Shown in pieces: positions 17,408 through 30,247 of a stretch of DNA of 48,036 bases. How positions within the stretch are numbered: position 1 is the stretch's first letter; each line of letters opens with the position of its first letter. Made by a program: the position numbers and the translations under genes. Below the pieces are notes generated by a model. The model was not told where the DNA came from, ran no database searches, and worked only from the letters and a program-made list of their open reading frames with translations. Source of the DNA: Pseudomonadota bacterium (GTDB lineage Bacteria; Pseudomonadota; Gammaproteobacteria; Acidiferrobacterales; UBA6901); the NCBI GenBank assembly GCA_021778035.1, contig JAJYCY010000010.1, positions 1-48,036 on the forward strand, in the 5' to 3' direction.

Positions 17408-17679
17408 TCCGTGTCGCGACGGGCATTCACCAGCACCGGACGGCGCTGAGGCTGGTGCCCGACTGCCGCATGCGGCGGGTCGAGGGGCAACTCGTGGTTC
17501 CGGTCGCTGTGGAAATCGCGCTTTACTCCTGCAAGATCCGGCTGGGACACTGACGCCGGGCCCGGTGCGGTTTCCGGCCTGTTGGCGCAGCGGGCGGCCC
17601 TGCCGGCGGTACATGCCTTCATTTGGTCCATATTCATGTATAATGCCCGCCCTTTTTGCACCTCCACCGGGGTAGCGGC
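17408..17679. other. 272-bp spacer before typA, no convincing gene
   Basis: Small ORFs cross this stretch on both strands but none has a ribosome-binding site or recognisable product. TATAAT at 17639-17644 is a perfect -10 box about 36 bp before the typA start; no good -35 is seen, the nearest sequence being GC-mixed. Confidence 0.45.
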
Positions 17680-19500
17680 TTGATCCAGAATCTACGCAAT
17701 ATTGCCATCATCGCGCATGTCGACCATGGCAAGACCACACTTGTGGATAAACTGCTCCAGCAGTCGGGAACCTTTGCGCCGCACCAGCAGGTCGGTACGC
17801 GGGTGATGGACTCTAATGACCTGGAGAAGGAACGCGGCATCACCATTCTGGCCAAGAATACCGCCATACGCTGGAACGGCTACCGCATCAACATCATCGA
17901 TACGCCGGGGCATGCCGATTTCGGCGGGGAAGTCGAACGTGTGCTGTCGATGGTCGATTCAGTGCTGCTGCTCGTGGATGCGACAGACGGTCCGATGCCG
18001 CAGACGCGGTTTGTGACACGCAAGGCTTTCGGCCAGGGCCTGAAACCGATTGTTGTGATCAACAAGATCGACCGGCCAGGCGCGCGCCCAAACTGGGTGC
18101 TGGACCAGACGTTCGACCTGTTCGACAAGCTCGGCGCCACCGAGCAGCAGCTCGATTTTCCGGTGATCTACGCGTCCGCGCTGAACGGCTATGCCGGACT
18201 GCAGCCCGATGTGCGGGCAGGCGACATGACGCCGCTGTTCGAGACGATCGTTCAGCACGTTGCGGCGCCGGATGTCGACCTCACCGGGCCTTTTCAGATG
18301 CAGGTTTCGAGTCTCGACTATTCCAGTTACGTGGGTGCCATCGCGGTCGGGCGCATCAAGCGCGGAAAAATCAAGCCCAACCAGCCGGTTTCGGTTGTCG
18401 AGAAATCCGGGAAATCGCGGTCGGCACGGGTACTGCAGGTGCTTGGCTTCCTGGGCTTGGAGCGGACGGAGGTTGCGGAAGCGTCGGCTGGCGACATCGT
18501 TGCCCTGACCGGCATCGATTCCCCGCACATTTCCGACACGCTCTGCGATCCCGCGGCGCTGGAAGCCCTGCCACTGCTGTCCGTCGATGAACCCACGGTG
18601 ACGATGTCGTTCGAGGTAAACAATTCGCCTTTTGCCGGCAGGGACGGCAAATACGTGACCAGCCGGCAGCTTCGCGAGCGCCTCGAGCGTGAGCTGATCA
18701 CCAATGTGGCGCTACGCGTGGAAGATACCGGCAGCCCGGACAAGTTCCGCGTGTCCGGGCGCGGTGAACTGCATCTCGGGATTCTTATCGAGAACATGCG
18801 CCGTGAGGGCTATGAGCTGGGGGTGTCGCGCCCGCAAGTGATCATCAAGGAAGTCGATGGTGAGAAACAGGAGCCGTACGAGCTGGTCACCGTAGACGTC
18901 GAAAGCCAGCACCAGGGATCGGTGATGGAGAAACTCGGCGCACGCAAAGGCGATTTGCTCAACATGGAACCGGACGGAAAGGGCCGGGTTCGTCTGGAAT
19001 ACATGATTCCGGCACGTGGTCTGATCGGATTCCAGACCGAATTCCTGACGGCGACGGCCGGAAGCGGCCTCATCTATCACGTGTTTGACCACTACGGTCC
19101 GCTGAAGAAAGGCGAGACCGGCGGGCGCATAAACGGGGTGCTGATATCAAACGGGATGGGCACCAGTGTGGCCTATGCGCTGTGGAACCTGCAGGAACGG
19201 GGACGGATGTTCGTTTCGCCAGGGGAGGAGCTTTATGAGGGGATGATCGTGGGCATCCATTCCCGCGACAATGACCTGGTCGTCAACGCCATGAAGGGCA
19301 AACAGCTCACGAACGTGCGGGCATCGGGTTCGGACGACGCCATCATCCTTACGCCGCCGATCCAGCTCACGCTGGAGCGGGCGCTTGAATTCATCGAGGA
19401 TGATGAGCTGGTTGAGGTGACGCCAGGCCACATCCGTCTGCGCAAGCGCCACCTCAAGGAGACAGACCGCAAGCGCGCTGAACGCAGTGCGGCAATCTGA
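17680..19500 (+). CDS. typA: Ribosome-binding GTPase TypA/BipA
   Basis: Translational GTPase that binds the ribosome and supports 50S assembly and stress growth. The start is taken as the TTG at 17680, giving [20 protein letters not shown] as in other TypA proteins (606 aa); no ATG or GTG fits, and the track start at 17656 is also a TTG with unlike residues. GTPase motifs: AHVDHGKTT (G1), RGITI (G2), DTPGHADF (G3), NKIDR (G4). The C-terminal [18 protein letters not shown] segment is a TypA signature. A TATAAT box lies shortly upstream. Confidence 0.96.
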   Translation: MIQNLRNIAIIAHVDHGKTTLVDKLLQQSGTFAPHQQVGTRVMDSNDLEKERGITILAKNTAIRWNGYRINIIDTPGHADFGGEVERVLSMVDSVLLLVDATDGPMPQTRFVTRKAFGQGLKPIVVINKIDRPGARPNWVLDQTFDLFDKLGATEQQLDFPVIYASALNGYAGLQPDVRAGDMTPLFETIVQHVAAPDVDLTGPFQMQVSSLDYSSYVGAIAVGRIKRGKIKPNQPVSVVEKSGKSRSARVLQVLGFLGLERTEVAEASAGDIVALTGIDSPHISDTLCDPAALEALPLLSVDEPTVTMSFEVNNSPFAGRDGKYVTSRQLRERLERELITNVALRVEDTGSPDKFRVSGRGELHLGILIENMRREGYELGVSRPQVIIKEVDGEKQEPYELVTVDVESQHQGSVMEKLGARKGDLLNMEPDGKGRVRLEYMIPARGLIGFQTEFLTATAGSGLIYHVFDHYGPLKKGETGGRINGVLISNGMGTSVAYALWNLQERGRMFVSPGEELYEGMIVGIHSRDNDLVVNAMKGKQLTNVRASGSDDAIILTPPIQLTLERALEFIEDDELVEVTPGHIRLRKRHLKETDRKRAERSAAI

Positions 19501-19518
19501 CGCCGGCTTCCGGCGTCA
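19498..19518. terminator. Bidirectional hairpin made from the stop codons of typA and prfC
   Basis: TGACGCCGG and CCGGCGTCA form a perfect 9-bp stem around CTT. The outer TGA is the typA stop and the outer TCA is the prfC stop on the other strand. The 15-bp intergenic gap is thus entirely hairpin. There is no T-run on either side, so termination may need Rho, or the hairpin may protect the 3' ends. Confidence 0.5.
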
Positions 19519-21105
19519 GGCCTGTTCGCGCGTGGCGCGGAAATCCACGTCCGGCCAGCGCTCCATGGTGAGCTGGAGATTTACCCGCGTCGGCGCCAGA
19601 TAAGCCAGCTCACCCGCGCTATCGCGGGCAAGACTGTCATGAAGCTTGTGCTCGAACTCGGCGAGCATCTTCGCATCGTGACACGCAACCCAGCGTGCAC
19701 TGTAAACCGGCACCGGCTCGAACCGGGCATCGACACCATATTCGTTCTGGAGCCGGTGCGCGACCACGTCAAACTGCAGCGGCCCTACCGCTCCCAGAAT
19801 CAGTTCGTTCGAATTGAGCGGGCGGAACAGCTGAGTGGCGCCCTCCTCGGTCAGCTGCTCAAGCCCTTTCAGCAGTGCCTTGGTCCTGAGGGGGTTGAGT
19901 ATCTGGGCGCGCCGGAAAATCTCCGGTGCGAAGTTCGGCACGCCGGTGAACTTGAGCGGCTCCTTCTGGGTGAAAGTATCGCCTATGCGCATGGTGCCAT
20001 GATTGTGTAGGCCGATGATATCTCCGGCATAGGCTTCAACCACGGTTTCCCGCTCCTGGGCCATGAAGGTGATGGCGTTGGAGATAATCACTTCGCGCCC
20101 GATGCGGACGTGATACAGCTTCATTCCGGGCGTGTAGCGGCCGGAACACACTCTCAGGAATGCAACCCGGTCGCGGTGATTGGGATCCATGTTTGCCTGG
20201 ATCTTGAACACAAAGCCCGTAAATGCCTCTTCCCCGGCTTGCACCACGCGTCCGCCTCCGCCGTCCCGGGGCTGGGGTCCGGGCGCCATATCGACAAAGG
20301 CGTCCAGCAGTTCGCGCACCCCGAAGTTGTTGATGGCGGAACCGAAGAAAACGGGTGTCTGGCGCCCCTCCAGATAGGCAGCGCGATCGAACTGCGGGCT
20401 TGCGCCCTGCACCAGCGCCACCTCGTTGCGCAGTTCCGCGGCCTGGCCACCCAGCAATTCGTCGAGACGCGGGTTATCGAGACCCTGGACGGTTTCCCCG
20501 GCGTTGATGCGGCCACCGTGGCTTGCTGAGTAGAGGTGCACGCGCTGATCGTACAGATGGTAGATGCCGCGGAAACGGTGGCCCATCCCGATCGGCCAGG
20601 TTACTGGCGCGCACTGGATGCGCAGCACGCGTTCCACCTCATCGAGCACCTCGAGCGGATCACGTCCCTCGCGGTCGAGCTTGTTCACGAACGTGGCGAT
20701 CGGCGTGTTGCGCAGACGGCAGACGTCCATGAGCTTGACGGTCCGCTCCTCGACACCTTTTGCGATGTCGATGACCATGAGTGCCGAGTCCACCGCCGTG
20801 AGCGTGCGGTAGGTATCCTCCGAGAAATCCTCGTGCCCCGGGGTATCCAGCAGATTGACGACGCGCTCGCGGTACGGGAACTGCATGACCGATGAAGTCA
20901 CCGATATGCCACGCTGCTTCTCGAGTTCCATCCAGTCGGATGTGGCATGCCGGGCGGCCTTGCGGCCTTTGACCGTGCCCGCGAGCTGGATGGCGCCCCC
21001 GAAGAGCAGCAGTTTTTCGGTCAAGGTGGTCTTGCCGGCGTCGGGGTGGGAAATGATGGCGAAGGTGCGCCGGCGCGCGGCCTCGCGGAGGATTTCTGCG
21101 GACAT
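19516..21105 (-). CDS. prfC: Peptide chain release factor 3
   Basis: GTPase that recycles release factors RF1/RF2 from the terminating ribosome. The ATG at 21105 ([20 protein letters not shown]) gives 529 aa, exactly the E. coli length; the track start at 21216 runs into the divergent promoter region. Motifs: [15 protein letters not shown] (G1), RGISV (G2), [14 protein letters not shown] (G3), [10 protein letters not shown] (G4). The C-terminal [19 protein letters not shown] is the RF3 signature. It converges on typA and is divergent from pip. Confidence 0.97.
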   Translation of the reverse strand: MSAEILREAARRRTFAIISHPDAGKTTLTEKLLLFGGAIQLAGTVKGRKAARHATSDWMELEKQRGISVTSSVMQFPYRERVVNLLDTPGHEDFSEDTYRTLTAVDSALMVIDIAKGVEERTVKLMDVCRLRNTPIATFVNKLDREGRDPLEVLDEVERVLRIQCAPVTWPIGMGHRFRGIYHLYDQRVHLYSASHGGRINAGETVQGLDNPRLDELLGGQAAELRNEVALVQGASPQFDRAAYLEGRQTPVFFGSAINNFGVRELLDAFVDMAPGPQPRDGGGGRVVQAGEEAFTGFVFKIQANMDPNHRDRVAFLRVCSGRYTPGMKLYHVRIGREVIISNAITFMAQERETVVEAYAGDIIGLHNHGTMRIGDTFTQKEPLKFTGVPNFAPEIFRRAQILNPLRTKALLKGLEQLTEEGATQLFRPLNSNELILGAVGPLQFDVVAHRLQNEYGVDARFEPVPVYSARWVACHDAKMLAEFEHKLHDSLARDSAGELAYLAPTRVNLQLTMERWPDVDFRATREQA

Positions 21106-21133
21106 GCCTGGTAGCCCGGGAAAAAAGTGCCGA

Positions 21134-21162
21134 AGGATAGCGCGAATCGGTCTGTCTGACCA
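21134..21162 (-). promoter_or_regulatory. Possible sigma-70 promoter for prfC
   Basis: Read on the minus strand, TGGTCA and TATCCT are 17 bp apart, ending about 28 bp before the prfC ATG. Each matches consensus at four of six bases. Confidence 0.35.
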
Positions 21163-21197
21163 GCGCCGGGACCATGCCTTTTGGGACGGGGGGCCGG

Positions 21198-21203
21198 TAT
21201 ACT
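21198..21203 (+). promoter_or_regulatory. Possible -10 box for pip-apaH
   Basis: TATACT (five of six) sits 39 bp before the pip ATG in the spacer divergent from prfC. The -35 region is poor. Confidence 0.35.
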
Positions 21204-21242
21204 GTGCGGCGCACACCCCTGAGCACCGGTCGGGTCAAATTC

Positions 21243-22199
21243 ATGCACGTCTTGTATCCGGAAATATCGCCCTACGCAGAGCACCGGCTCGAGGTTTCGG
21301 GCGGCCACACTCTCTACCTTGAGGAGTCCGGCAACCCGGACGGCATGCCTGTGCTGTTCGTGCATGGCGGTCCCGGGGCGGGCTGCGAAAGCTACCACCG
21401 CCGTTACTTCGATCCTCTGGTCTACCGGATCATCCTGTTTGACCAGCGCGGCGCCGGACGCTCGCTGCCCTATGCGAACCTTGAGCACAATACGACGGGT
21501 GACCTGGTCGCAGACATGGAGGCAATACGCCAGCATCTTGGCATCGGGCGCTGGATGCTGTTTGGGGGCTCCTGGGGCTCGACGCTCGCACTGGTCTATG
21601 CCGAGACCTATCCGCAGGCGGTGCTCGGGCTCGTGGTGCGCGGCATATTTCTCTGTCGCCCCCGGGAGATCCGCTGGTTCTACCAGGACGGCGCCAATCG
21701 GATATTTCCGGATTACTGGGAAGATTTCATCGCTCCAATTCCTGAATCCGAGCGCGGCGACCTGGTGCGGGCGCATTACCGGCTGCTCACCGGCGCCGAC
21801 GAGGTGGCACGGATGGCGTCGGCCAAAGCGTGGTCGGTGTGGGAGGGACGCACGGCAAGCCTGGTGCCACGCCAGGCGGTGGTGGATTTTTTCAGCGACG
21901 CGCACCTGGCGCTGGCGCTGGCTCGGATCGAGGCACACTACTTCATCCATGACAGCTTTCTTGCGCCTAACCAGATCCTGCGCGATGCCCACAAACTGCA
22001 CGGGATTCCCGGCATCATTGTGCAGGGCCGCTACGACATGCCTTGTCCGGTGGAAAGCGCCTGGCAGCTGCATCGCGCGTGGGAGGGGTCGGAACTGGAG
22101 ATTGTGCCGGGTGCCGGTCATTCCGCACGCGAACCCGGGATCACGGATGCGCTGATGCGGGCTACCATGAAGCTGCACCGGCTGATACGGCCGGCGTAG
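21243..22199 (+). CDS. pip: Proline iminopeptidase
   Basis: Serine peptidase of the alpha/beta-hydrolase fold that releases N-terminal proline from peptides; cytosolic. The ATG at 21243 (MHVLYPEISPYAEHRLEVSG) gives 318 aa, typical for the family; the track start at 21174 is in the promoter region. The oxyanion-hole motif is HGGPGAG and the nucleophile elbow is GGSWGSTLALVYA. The likely catalytic Asp is in VQGRYDMPCP and the His in VPGAGHS. apaH starts 4 bp after its stop, so the two are probably co-transcribed. Confidence 0.95.
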   Translation: MHVLYPEISPYAEHRLEVSGGHTLYLEESGNPDGMPVLFVHGGPGAGCESYHRRYFDPLVYRIILFDQRGAGRSLPYANLEHNTTGDLVADMEAIRQHLGIGRWMLFGGSWGSTLALVYAETYPQAVLGLVVRGIFLCRPREIRWFYQDGANRIFPDYWEDFIAPIPESERGDLVRAHYRLLTGADEVARMASAKAWSVWEGRTASLVPRQAVVDFFSDAHLALALARIEAHYFIHDSFLAPNQILRDAHKLHGIPGIIVQGRYDMPCPVESAWQLHRAWEGSELEIVPGAGHSAREPGITDALMRATMKLHRLIRPA

Positions 22200-22203
22200 C
22201 GTC

Positions 22204-23034
22204 GTGGCCGTCTATGCCATAGGCGATGTGCAGGGCTGTGCCGACGCTCTGCGTGCACTGCTGGACCGGATCGGATTTGTGGCGGACCGGGACGAGCTGT
22301 GGTTTACGGGGGACCTGGTCAACCGCGGACCGTCGTCGGCGGCGGTCCTGCGCTTTGTGATGAACCTGCCGGGGACGGTGCGGTGCGTGCTGGGGAACCA
22401 TGATCTGCACCTGTTGGCGGTTGCGGCTGGCAAGGGGCGCGAGCATCCACAGGACACGCTGCGGAACGTGCTCGATGCACCGGACCGCGATCAGCTGCTG
22501 GCGTGGCTGCGTGCGCAGCCGCTGCTTCATCATGACGCGGATCTGGGTTTTACGCTGGTGCACGCGGGCCTGCTTCCCTCCTGGGATCTGGCACTGGCAC
22601 AGCAGCTTGCGCAGGAAGCCCGGCGTGCCGTCGCGGAGTCTGCCGGCAACACCCTGTTCGATCACATGTACGGCAACCAGCCCGACCATTGGGACGAGGG
22701 TCTGCGCGGCTGGGAGCGGCTGCGGGTAGTCATCAATGCCATGACCCGGCTGCGCTACTGTGATGGCACGGGGCGGATGGATCTGCGGCATAAAGGGGCG
22801 CCCGGGACACAGCCCGGCGGGCTGGTTCCGTGGTTTGAAGTCGCGGGGCGTGCAAGCAGGAATCTGCGTATTGTGTTCGGCCACTGGTCCACGCTCGGGC
22901 TGTGGGAGGGACAGGGTGTGATCGGGCTTGATAGCGGCTGTCTCTGGGGTGGTCGTCTGTCTGCGGTACGGCTCGATGGTGGCGGGTTATTCAGTGTCTC
23001 CTGCCGGCAGTACCAGCCGGTACAGGAAGAATAA
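22204..23034 (+). CDS. apaH: Symmetrical Ap4A hydrolase (bis(5'-nucleosyl)-tetraphosphatase)
   Basis: Splits diadenosine tetraphosphate into two ADP; metal-dependent phosphoesterase, also linked to removal of Np4 RNA caps. The GTG start at 22204 gives MAVYAIGDVQGCADALRALL, 276 aa as expected. Metal-site motifs: GDVQGC, FTGDLVNRGP and LGNHDLH, with VFGHWSTLG near the C-terminus. It lies 4 bp after pip and 91 bp before apaG; apaG and apaH are neighbours in many gammaproteobacteria, though usually with apaG first. Confidence 0.94.
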   Translation: MAVYAIGDVQGCADALRALLDRIGFVADRDELWFTGDLVNRGPSSAAVLRFVMNLPGTVRCVLGNHDLHLLAVAAGKGREHPQDTLRNVLDAPDRDQLLAWLRAQPLLHHDADLGFTLVHAGLLPSWDLALAQQLAQEARRAVAESAGNTLFDHMYGNQPDHWDEGLRGWERLRVVINAMTRLRYCDGTGRMDLRHKGAPGTQPGGLVPWFEVAGRASRNLRIVFGHWSTLGLWEGQGVIGLDSGCLWGGRLSAVRLDGGGLFSVSCRQYQPVQEE

Positions 23035-23125
23035 ATGGGCGGCAGGTTGGGGTTCTGGCTGACGCGAACAGGCGCGGAAATTGCTATGATTGGAGACAGG
23101 CAGGGAATGGGTCGGGGATAGGGTA

Positions 23126-23500
23126 TTGGCTAAACACCTGATTGATGTGGCGGTAAAATCCGCGTACGTGGAGGCGCAGTCCGCCCCAGAGTCCAATCGT
23201 TACGTTTTCGCCTACACGGTGCGAATCACGAACCAGGGGAGCGTGGCGGCGAGGCTGCTCACCCGTCACTGGGTGATTACGGACGGGAACAACAAGACCC
23301 AGGAGGTCCGTGGTCCGGGCGTCGTGGGCGAGCAGCCATACCTGGCGCCTGGCAAAAGTTTTGAGTACAGCAGCGGTGCGGTGCTGGAAACCCCATTCGG
23401 CAGCATGCGGGGCAGTTACCAGATGATCGCCGACGATGGGGTGGAATTTGACGCCGAGATCCCGGCCTTCGTGCTGACCACACCACGCACGCTGCATTGA
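23126..23500 (+). CDS. apaG: ApaG domain protein
   Basis: 124 aa from the TTG at 23126, preceded by GGGGATAGGG. This matches the usual ApaG length and N-terminus (KHLIDVAVKSAYVEAQS). The track start at 23090 is also a TTG and adds unlike residues. Family segments: NRYVFAYTVRITNQG, GPGVVGEQPYLAPG, and TPFGSMRGSYQMI. The beta-sandwich fold is known, but its role (cobalt/magnesium resistance link) is not settled. It converges on gyrB. Confidence 0.93.
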   Translation: MAKHLIDVAVKSAYVEAQSAPESNRYVFAYTVRITNQGSVAARLLTRHWVITDGNNKTQEVRGPGVVGEQPYLAPGKSFEYSSGAVLETPFGSMRGSYQMIADDGVEFDAEIPAFVLTTPRTLH

Positions 23501-23538
23501 TCCGGATCCGGCCTGCCAGGCGGGTCATCGCCTTATCG

Positions 23539-23573
23539 CCCTGGCTGCCACGGTGACGACAGGGTGGCCAGGG
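23539..23573. terminator. Hairpin between converging apaG and gyrB
   Basis: CCCTGGC at 23539-23545 pairs with GCCAGGG at 23567-23573, extended by two G-U and two G-C pairs to 11 bp around a 13-nt loop. There is no T-run. Its position between two converging genes suits a bidirectional 3'-end structure. Confidence 0.35.
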
Positions 23574-23618
23574 ATGAGCCGTTGCGGTGGACGTCACGGG
23601 CGCATCTGCGCGGCCCGG

Positions 23619-27181
<3,563 letters not shown>

Positions 27182-27211
27182 AACCGCAAGGACTCCCGCC
27201 TGACCCGACCC

Positions 27212-28315
27212 CTACAGCCGCATCGGCATAACCACATACTGAATCCAGGAATCCCCGGGGGCACGCAGCAGGCAGCTGCTGTTTGAGTCCGTCAACCCCA
27301 GCTCCACCTCTTCACTGTCCAGGGCTCCGGCGGCCTCCATCAGATACGTCACGTTGAATCCGATCTCGAATTCTTCTCCGTGATACTCCACCCGCAGCTC
27401 TTCATGTGCTTCTTCCTGCTCCGGATTATGCGCATTCAAACGCAGCAAGCCGTCGCTTAACACCAGTCTGACCCCGCGGTATTTTTCATTGGACAGAATT
27501 GCCACTCTGGCGAGCGACTCCCTGAACAGCGTCCGCGCCACCCGCACCGCAATCTGCTGCCCCGCCGGAATCACCTTGTGATAGTCCGGAAAACGCCCGT
27601 CAATAAGCTTGGTAGTAAAAATCAGGTCCTTGGCGACCACCCGGAAATGGTTTGCGCTGCCTTTGAGTTCCACTTCCTCTGCCGAATCTTCTTTCAAAAA
27701 CCGGGTCAACTCCAGCACACCCTTGCGCGGCACGATACCCTGACGATCCCCTTCAACCCCATGATCCAGTGCGATTTCGCCCAATGCCATGCGGTGCCCA
27801 TCGGTCGCCACCGCGTCCAGCTTTCCGGCCGTCACTTCCAGCAATAAACCGTTCAGGTAATAACGCACATCCTGCTGCGCCATGCAGAATTGCGTTTTCT
27901 GTAACAGGCGACTCAGCTTATCCTGGGGAATCGTCAGCCCCCACTCCCATTCGGATGTCTCAATACTGGGAAACTCTGAGGCCTGAAGGGTCAACAACGA
28001 AAATCGGCTCCGACCCGACTTGATCAACGCCTTGCCCTTCTCCAGCTTGATCTCCAGCGTCGCTTCGGCCGGCAGTGCCCGGCAGATATCCAACAGCTTT
28101 TTGGCAGGCAGGGTACATTCGCTGTCTTCCCTGCCGTCGGCCGGGACGACCACCTGAATTTCCACCTCCAGATCTGTGCCGGTCAGGGTCAGTCTGCCCT
28201 GCCGGTATCGCAGCAACACATTCGACAGGATCGGCAATGTTTGCCGCCGCTCTGCCACCGCCGCTACAAAACCTAATGGCTTGAGCAGATCTTCGCGTCG
28301 CAACGTGATTTGCAT
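27212..28315 (-). CDS. dnaN: DNA polymerase III beta subunit (sliding clamp)
   Basis: Ring clamp that tethers DNA polymerase III to DNA. The ATG at 28315 (MQITLRREDLLKPLGFVAAV), preceded by AGGA, gives 367 aa, the family norm; the track start at 28345 is in the spacer. Typical segments: RRQTLPILSNVLL, LVATDGHRMA-like (DAVATDGHRMALGE), FTTKLIDGRFPDY, and the C-terminal IQYVVMPMRL. The gene is transcribed away from the origin-like spacer and lies 30 bp before recF. Confidence 0.98.
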   Translation of the reverse strand: MQITLRREDLLKPLGFVAAVAERRQTLPILSNVLLRYRQGRLTLTGTDLEVEIQVVVPADGREDSECTLPAKKLLDICRALPAEATLEIKLEKGKALIKSGRSRFSLLTLQASEFPSIETSEWEWGLTIPQDKLSRLLQKTQFCMAQQDVRYYLNGLLLEVTAGKLDAVATDGHRMALGEIALDHGVEGDRQGIVPRKGVLELTRFLKEDSAEEVELKGSANHFRVVAKDLIFTTKLIDGRFPDYHKVIPAGQQIAVRVARTLFRESLARVAILSNEKYRGVRLVLSDGLLRLNAHNPEQEEAHEELRVEYHGEEFEIGFNVTYLMEAAGALDSEEVELGLTDSNSSCLLRAPGDSWIQYVVMPMRL

Positions 28316-28461
28316 ATCACTATTCCTGTGGTATCCCGGGCTCAATAATTATTCTGTTTTATCTTAAATAACCTCTGTAACAGCAACTACTAGCCCCGGA
28401 ATTTTCTGTGATTAAACCCATATTTCAATTACAATACAAAAACTTATCCAACATCTATAGC

Positions 28462-28470
28462 TGTGGATAA
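28462..28470 (-). promoter_or_regulatory. DnaA box, perfect match
   Basis: TGTGGATAA on the plus strand is TTATCCACA on the minus strand, the strongest DnaA-binding 9-mer. Confidence 0.8.
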
Positions 28471-28505
28471 CTCAGCCCCACCCTTGTGGGATGAATTTTC
28501 ATAAT

Positions 28506-28514
28506 TGTGCATAA
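28506..28514 (-). promoter_or_regulatory. DnaA box, TTATGCACA
   Basis: TGTGCATAA reads TTATGCACA on the minus strand and fits the TTATNCACA consensus. Its last four bases are the first bases of the adjoining palindrome. Confidence 0.75.
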
Positions 28515-28530
28515 CCGGACGTCCGGTTAT
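28511..28530. repeat. 20-bp perfect palindrome in the origin spacer
   Basis: ATAACCGGACGTCCGGTTAT equals its own reverse complement over all 20 bases. It overlaps a DnaA box by 4 bp and could be an operator for a dimeric regulator of initiation or of dnaN. Confidence 0.85.
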
Positions 28531-28585
28531 ACCTGTCACTATTAGCGCCATAGGATCCACAGGTTTTCCCGACACCCAACGCGAC

Positions 28586-29950
28586 TCAGGTGGATAGAAT
28601 CCGCAGCAGGTTACTGTAGTCCTCTTTGATCCGGACGTCGCTCTGCGCCAGCTCCGCAATTTTCCGGCACGCATGAATAACCGTGGTGTGGTCGCGTCCA
28701 CCAAAGGCATCGCCGATTTCCGGTAAGCTGTGGCTGGTCAGTTCCTTGGAGAGCGCCATGGCAATCTGACGTGGCCTGGCGACCTGCCTGGCCCGGCTTT
28801 TTGAGTGCAGATCTGCAACCCGGATCTTGAAGTACTCCGCCACCGTCTTCTGGATGTTGTGGATGGTTACCAGTTTTTCGTGGAACGCGAGCAGATCCTT
28901 AAGGCTTTCGGCCGCCAACTCCATGCTGATCGCCTGTCCCGTGAAATGCGCATTGGCCACCACCCGCCGCAACGCGCCTTCGAGTTCCCGGACATTCGAG
29001 CGTACCCGCTTGGCCACAAAGAACGCGACATCTTCCGGCAAAGCCACGCCTTCGTGTTGTGCCTTTTTCATCAGGATCGCAACCCGGGTTTCCAGCTCCG
29101 GCGGATCGATCGATACCGTCAGACCACTCCCGAACCGCGAAATAAGCCGCTCCTCGACCCCCACCAGTTCCTTTGGAAACCGGTCGGCAGTGATGATGAC
29201 CTGCCGCTGCCCCTCGATGAGGTTGTTGAACGTATGGAAAAACTCTTCCTGGGACCGCTCTTTGCCCACAAAGAACTGAATGTCGTCGATCAGCAAAGCA
29301 TCCAGAGTCCGATAGTGCCGTTTGAATTCGTTGATAGCGTTGTGCTGCAACGCCTTCACCATATCCGCCACGAACCGCTCTGAATGCACATAGGCCACCC
29401 GGCCTTCGGGTGTGTGCTCCATCATCAGGTGCCCGGCGGCCTGCATCAGGTGAGTTTTTCCGAGCCCGACCCCGCCGTAGATGACCAGCGGGTTGTAGGC
29501 CCCGCCGGGGTTCTCGCCGACCTGACGGGCGGCCGCCCGCGCTAACTGGTTGGATTTGCCTTCAACGTGGGTATCGAACGTAAACTCGGGGTTGAGTCGC
29601 CCGGGTACCGCCGCCGCCCGCCGGGCCACACGTTCCGCTGTGCCCGCCCGCGAAGCTGGCGCTGCGTCTGCCCCGGGCTCCACTGTCTGTTCGCCCACCT
29701 CGATGACCACATCGACGGTGCGGTGGTCATATTGGCCCGCCAGCTCGGTAATGCGGCCGATAAACCGCTCCTTGACCCAGTCCATGACGAACCGGTTTGG
29801 TGCCAGCAGGCGCAGATAACGCTGCTCCCGGACCGCCTGCAGTGGCCGGATCCAGGTGTTGAACTGCTGCGCCGACAGCTCCTCTTCCAGGCGCTCGAGG
29901 CATTTTTTCCATAACAACGGTGTTGCGGCGCTGGGTTCTGCGACCTGCAT
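28586..29950 (-). CDS. dnaA: Chromosomal replication initiator protein DnaA
   Basis: AAA+ initiator that binds DnaA boxes and melts the origin. The ATG at 29950 has AGGAG upstream and gives 454 aa; the track start at 29974 is a GTG that sits on that same ribosome-binding site, so it is less likely. Domain I begins [22 protein letters not shown]. Domain III has Walker [17 protein letters not shown] and Walker [11 protein letters not shown]. The domain IV box-binding helix is [20 protein letters not shown]. It is divergent from rpmH. Confidence 0.98.
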   Translation of the reverse strand: MQVAEPSAATPLLWKKCLERLEEELSAQQFNTWIRPLQAVREQRYLRLLAPNRFVMDWVKERFIGRITELAGQYDHRTVDVVIEVGEQTVEPGADAAPASRAGTAERVARRAAAVPGRLNPEFTFDTHVEGKSNQLARAAARQVGENPGGAYNPLVIYGGVGLGKTHLMQAAGHLMMEHTPEGRVAYVHSERFVADMVKALQHNAINEFKRHYRTLDALLIDDIQFFVGKERSQEEFFHTFNNLIEGQRQVIITADRFPKELVGVEERLISRFGSGLTVSIDPPELETRVAILMKKAQHEGVALPEDVAFFVAKRVRSNVRELEGALRRVVANAHFTGQAISMELAAESLKDLLAFHEKLVTIHNIQKTVAEYFKIRVADLHSKSRARQVARPRQIAMALSKELTSHSLPEIGDAFGGRDHTTVIHACRKIAELAQSDVRIKEDYSNLLRILST

Positions 29951-29977
29951 AAAGTTATTGTCTCCTGACGACACGGC

Positions 29978-30008
29978 AGTCTAACGTCTCGCCGTTTCCT
30001 GATCCACA
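29978..30008 (-). promoter_or_regulatory. Possible dnaA promoter overlapped by a DnaA box
   Basis: On the minus strand TGGATC and TAGACT are 17 bp apart. The 9-mer TGATCCACA at 30000-30008 differs from TTATCCACA at one base and overlaps the -35, which would suit autorepression by DnaA. The hexamers are weak. Confidence 0.38.
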
Positions 30009-30022
30009 TCTGACACCGCTGG

Positions 30023-30052
30023 TTGACAAGCTGCCGCCAAAGGCAGTAACTT
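30023..30052 (+). promoter_or_regulatory. Probable promoter for rpmH-rnpA-yidD-yidC
   Basis: A perfect -35 TTGACA at 30023-30028 is followed after 18 bp by TAACTT (30047-30052). Transcription would start near 30059, leaving a leader of about 55 nt before rpmH. Confidence 0.5.
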
Positions 30053-30112
30053 TGCCGCCTTTTTCCCGAACAACCACCACATACCGAACCCCAACGGGCA
30101 GGCGACAGGCTT

Positions 30113-30247
30113 ATGAAGAGAACTTACCAACCCAGCGTGTTGAAGCGCAAACGTACCCACGGTTTCCGCGCACGCATGAGCACGGCCGGTGGCCGGGCCG
30201 TGTTGAACGCTCGTCGTGCCCGTGGCCGTGCCCGGCTAAGCGCCTGA
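30113..30247 (+). CDS. rpmH: 50S ribosomal protein L34
   Basis: 44 aa, too short for the ORF track. The translation [20 protein letters not shown] and the later [16 protein letters not shown] are the L34 signature; the protein is highly basic and buried in the 50S subunit. It lies just after the dnaA divergent region and just before rnpA, the near-universal arrangement. The rnpA frame is open across the whole of rpmH. Confidence 0.97.
   Translation: MKRTYQPSVLKRKRTHGFRARMSTAGGRAVLNARRARGRARLSA

Larger units (their letters stand above)
28316..28585. other. Likely replication origin (oriC) region between dnaA and dnaN
   Basis: 270 bp without a gene. The dnaN side (about 28330-28445) is strongly AT-rich (ATTATTCTGTTTTATCTTAA and onward), suitable for strand opening. 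A cluster of DnaA boxes follows: TTATCCAAC (28444-28452, 7/9), TGTGGATAA (28462-28470, perfect on the minus strand) and TGTGCATAA (28506-28514, perfect to TTATNCACA), plus weaker TGTGATTAA at 28407. A 20-bp perfect palindrome overlaps the last perfect box. The rpmH-dnaA spacer has only one near-perfect box, so this spacer is the better candidate. Confidence 0.75.

Noticed and set aside
17362-17553. 63-aa ORF after the secreted protein gene
   Set aside because: It overlaps the end of that gene in another frame, lacks a ribosome-binding site and has no recognisable product.
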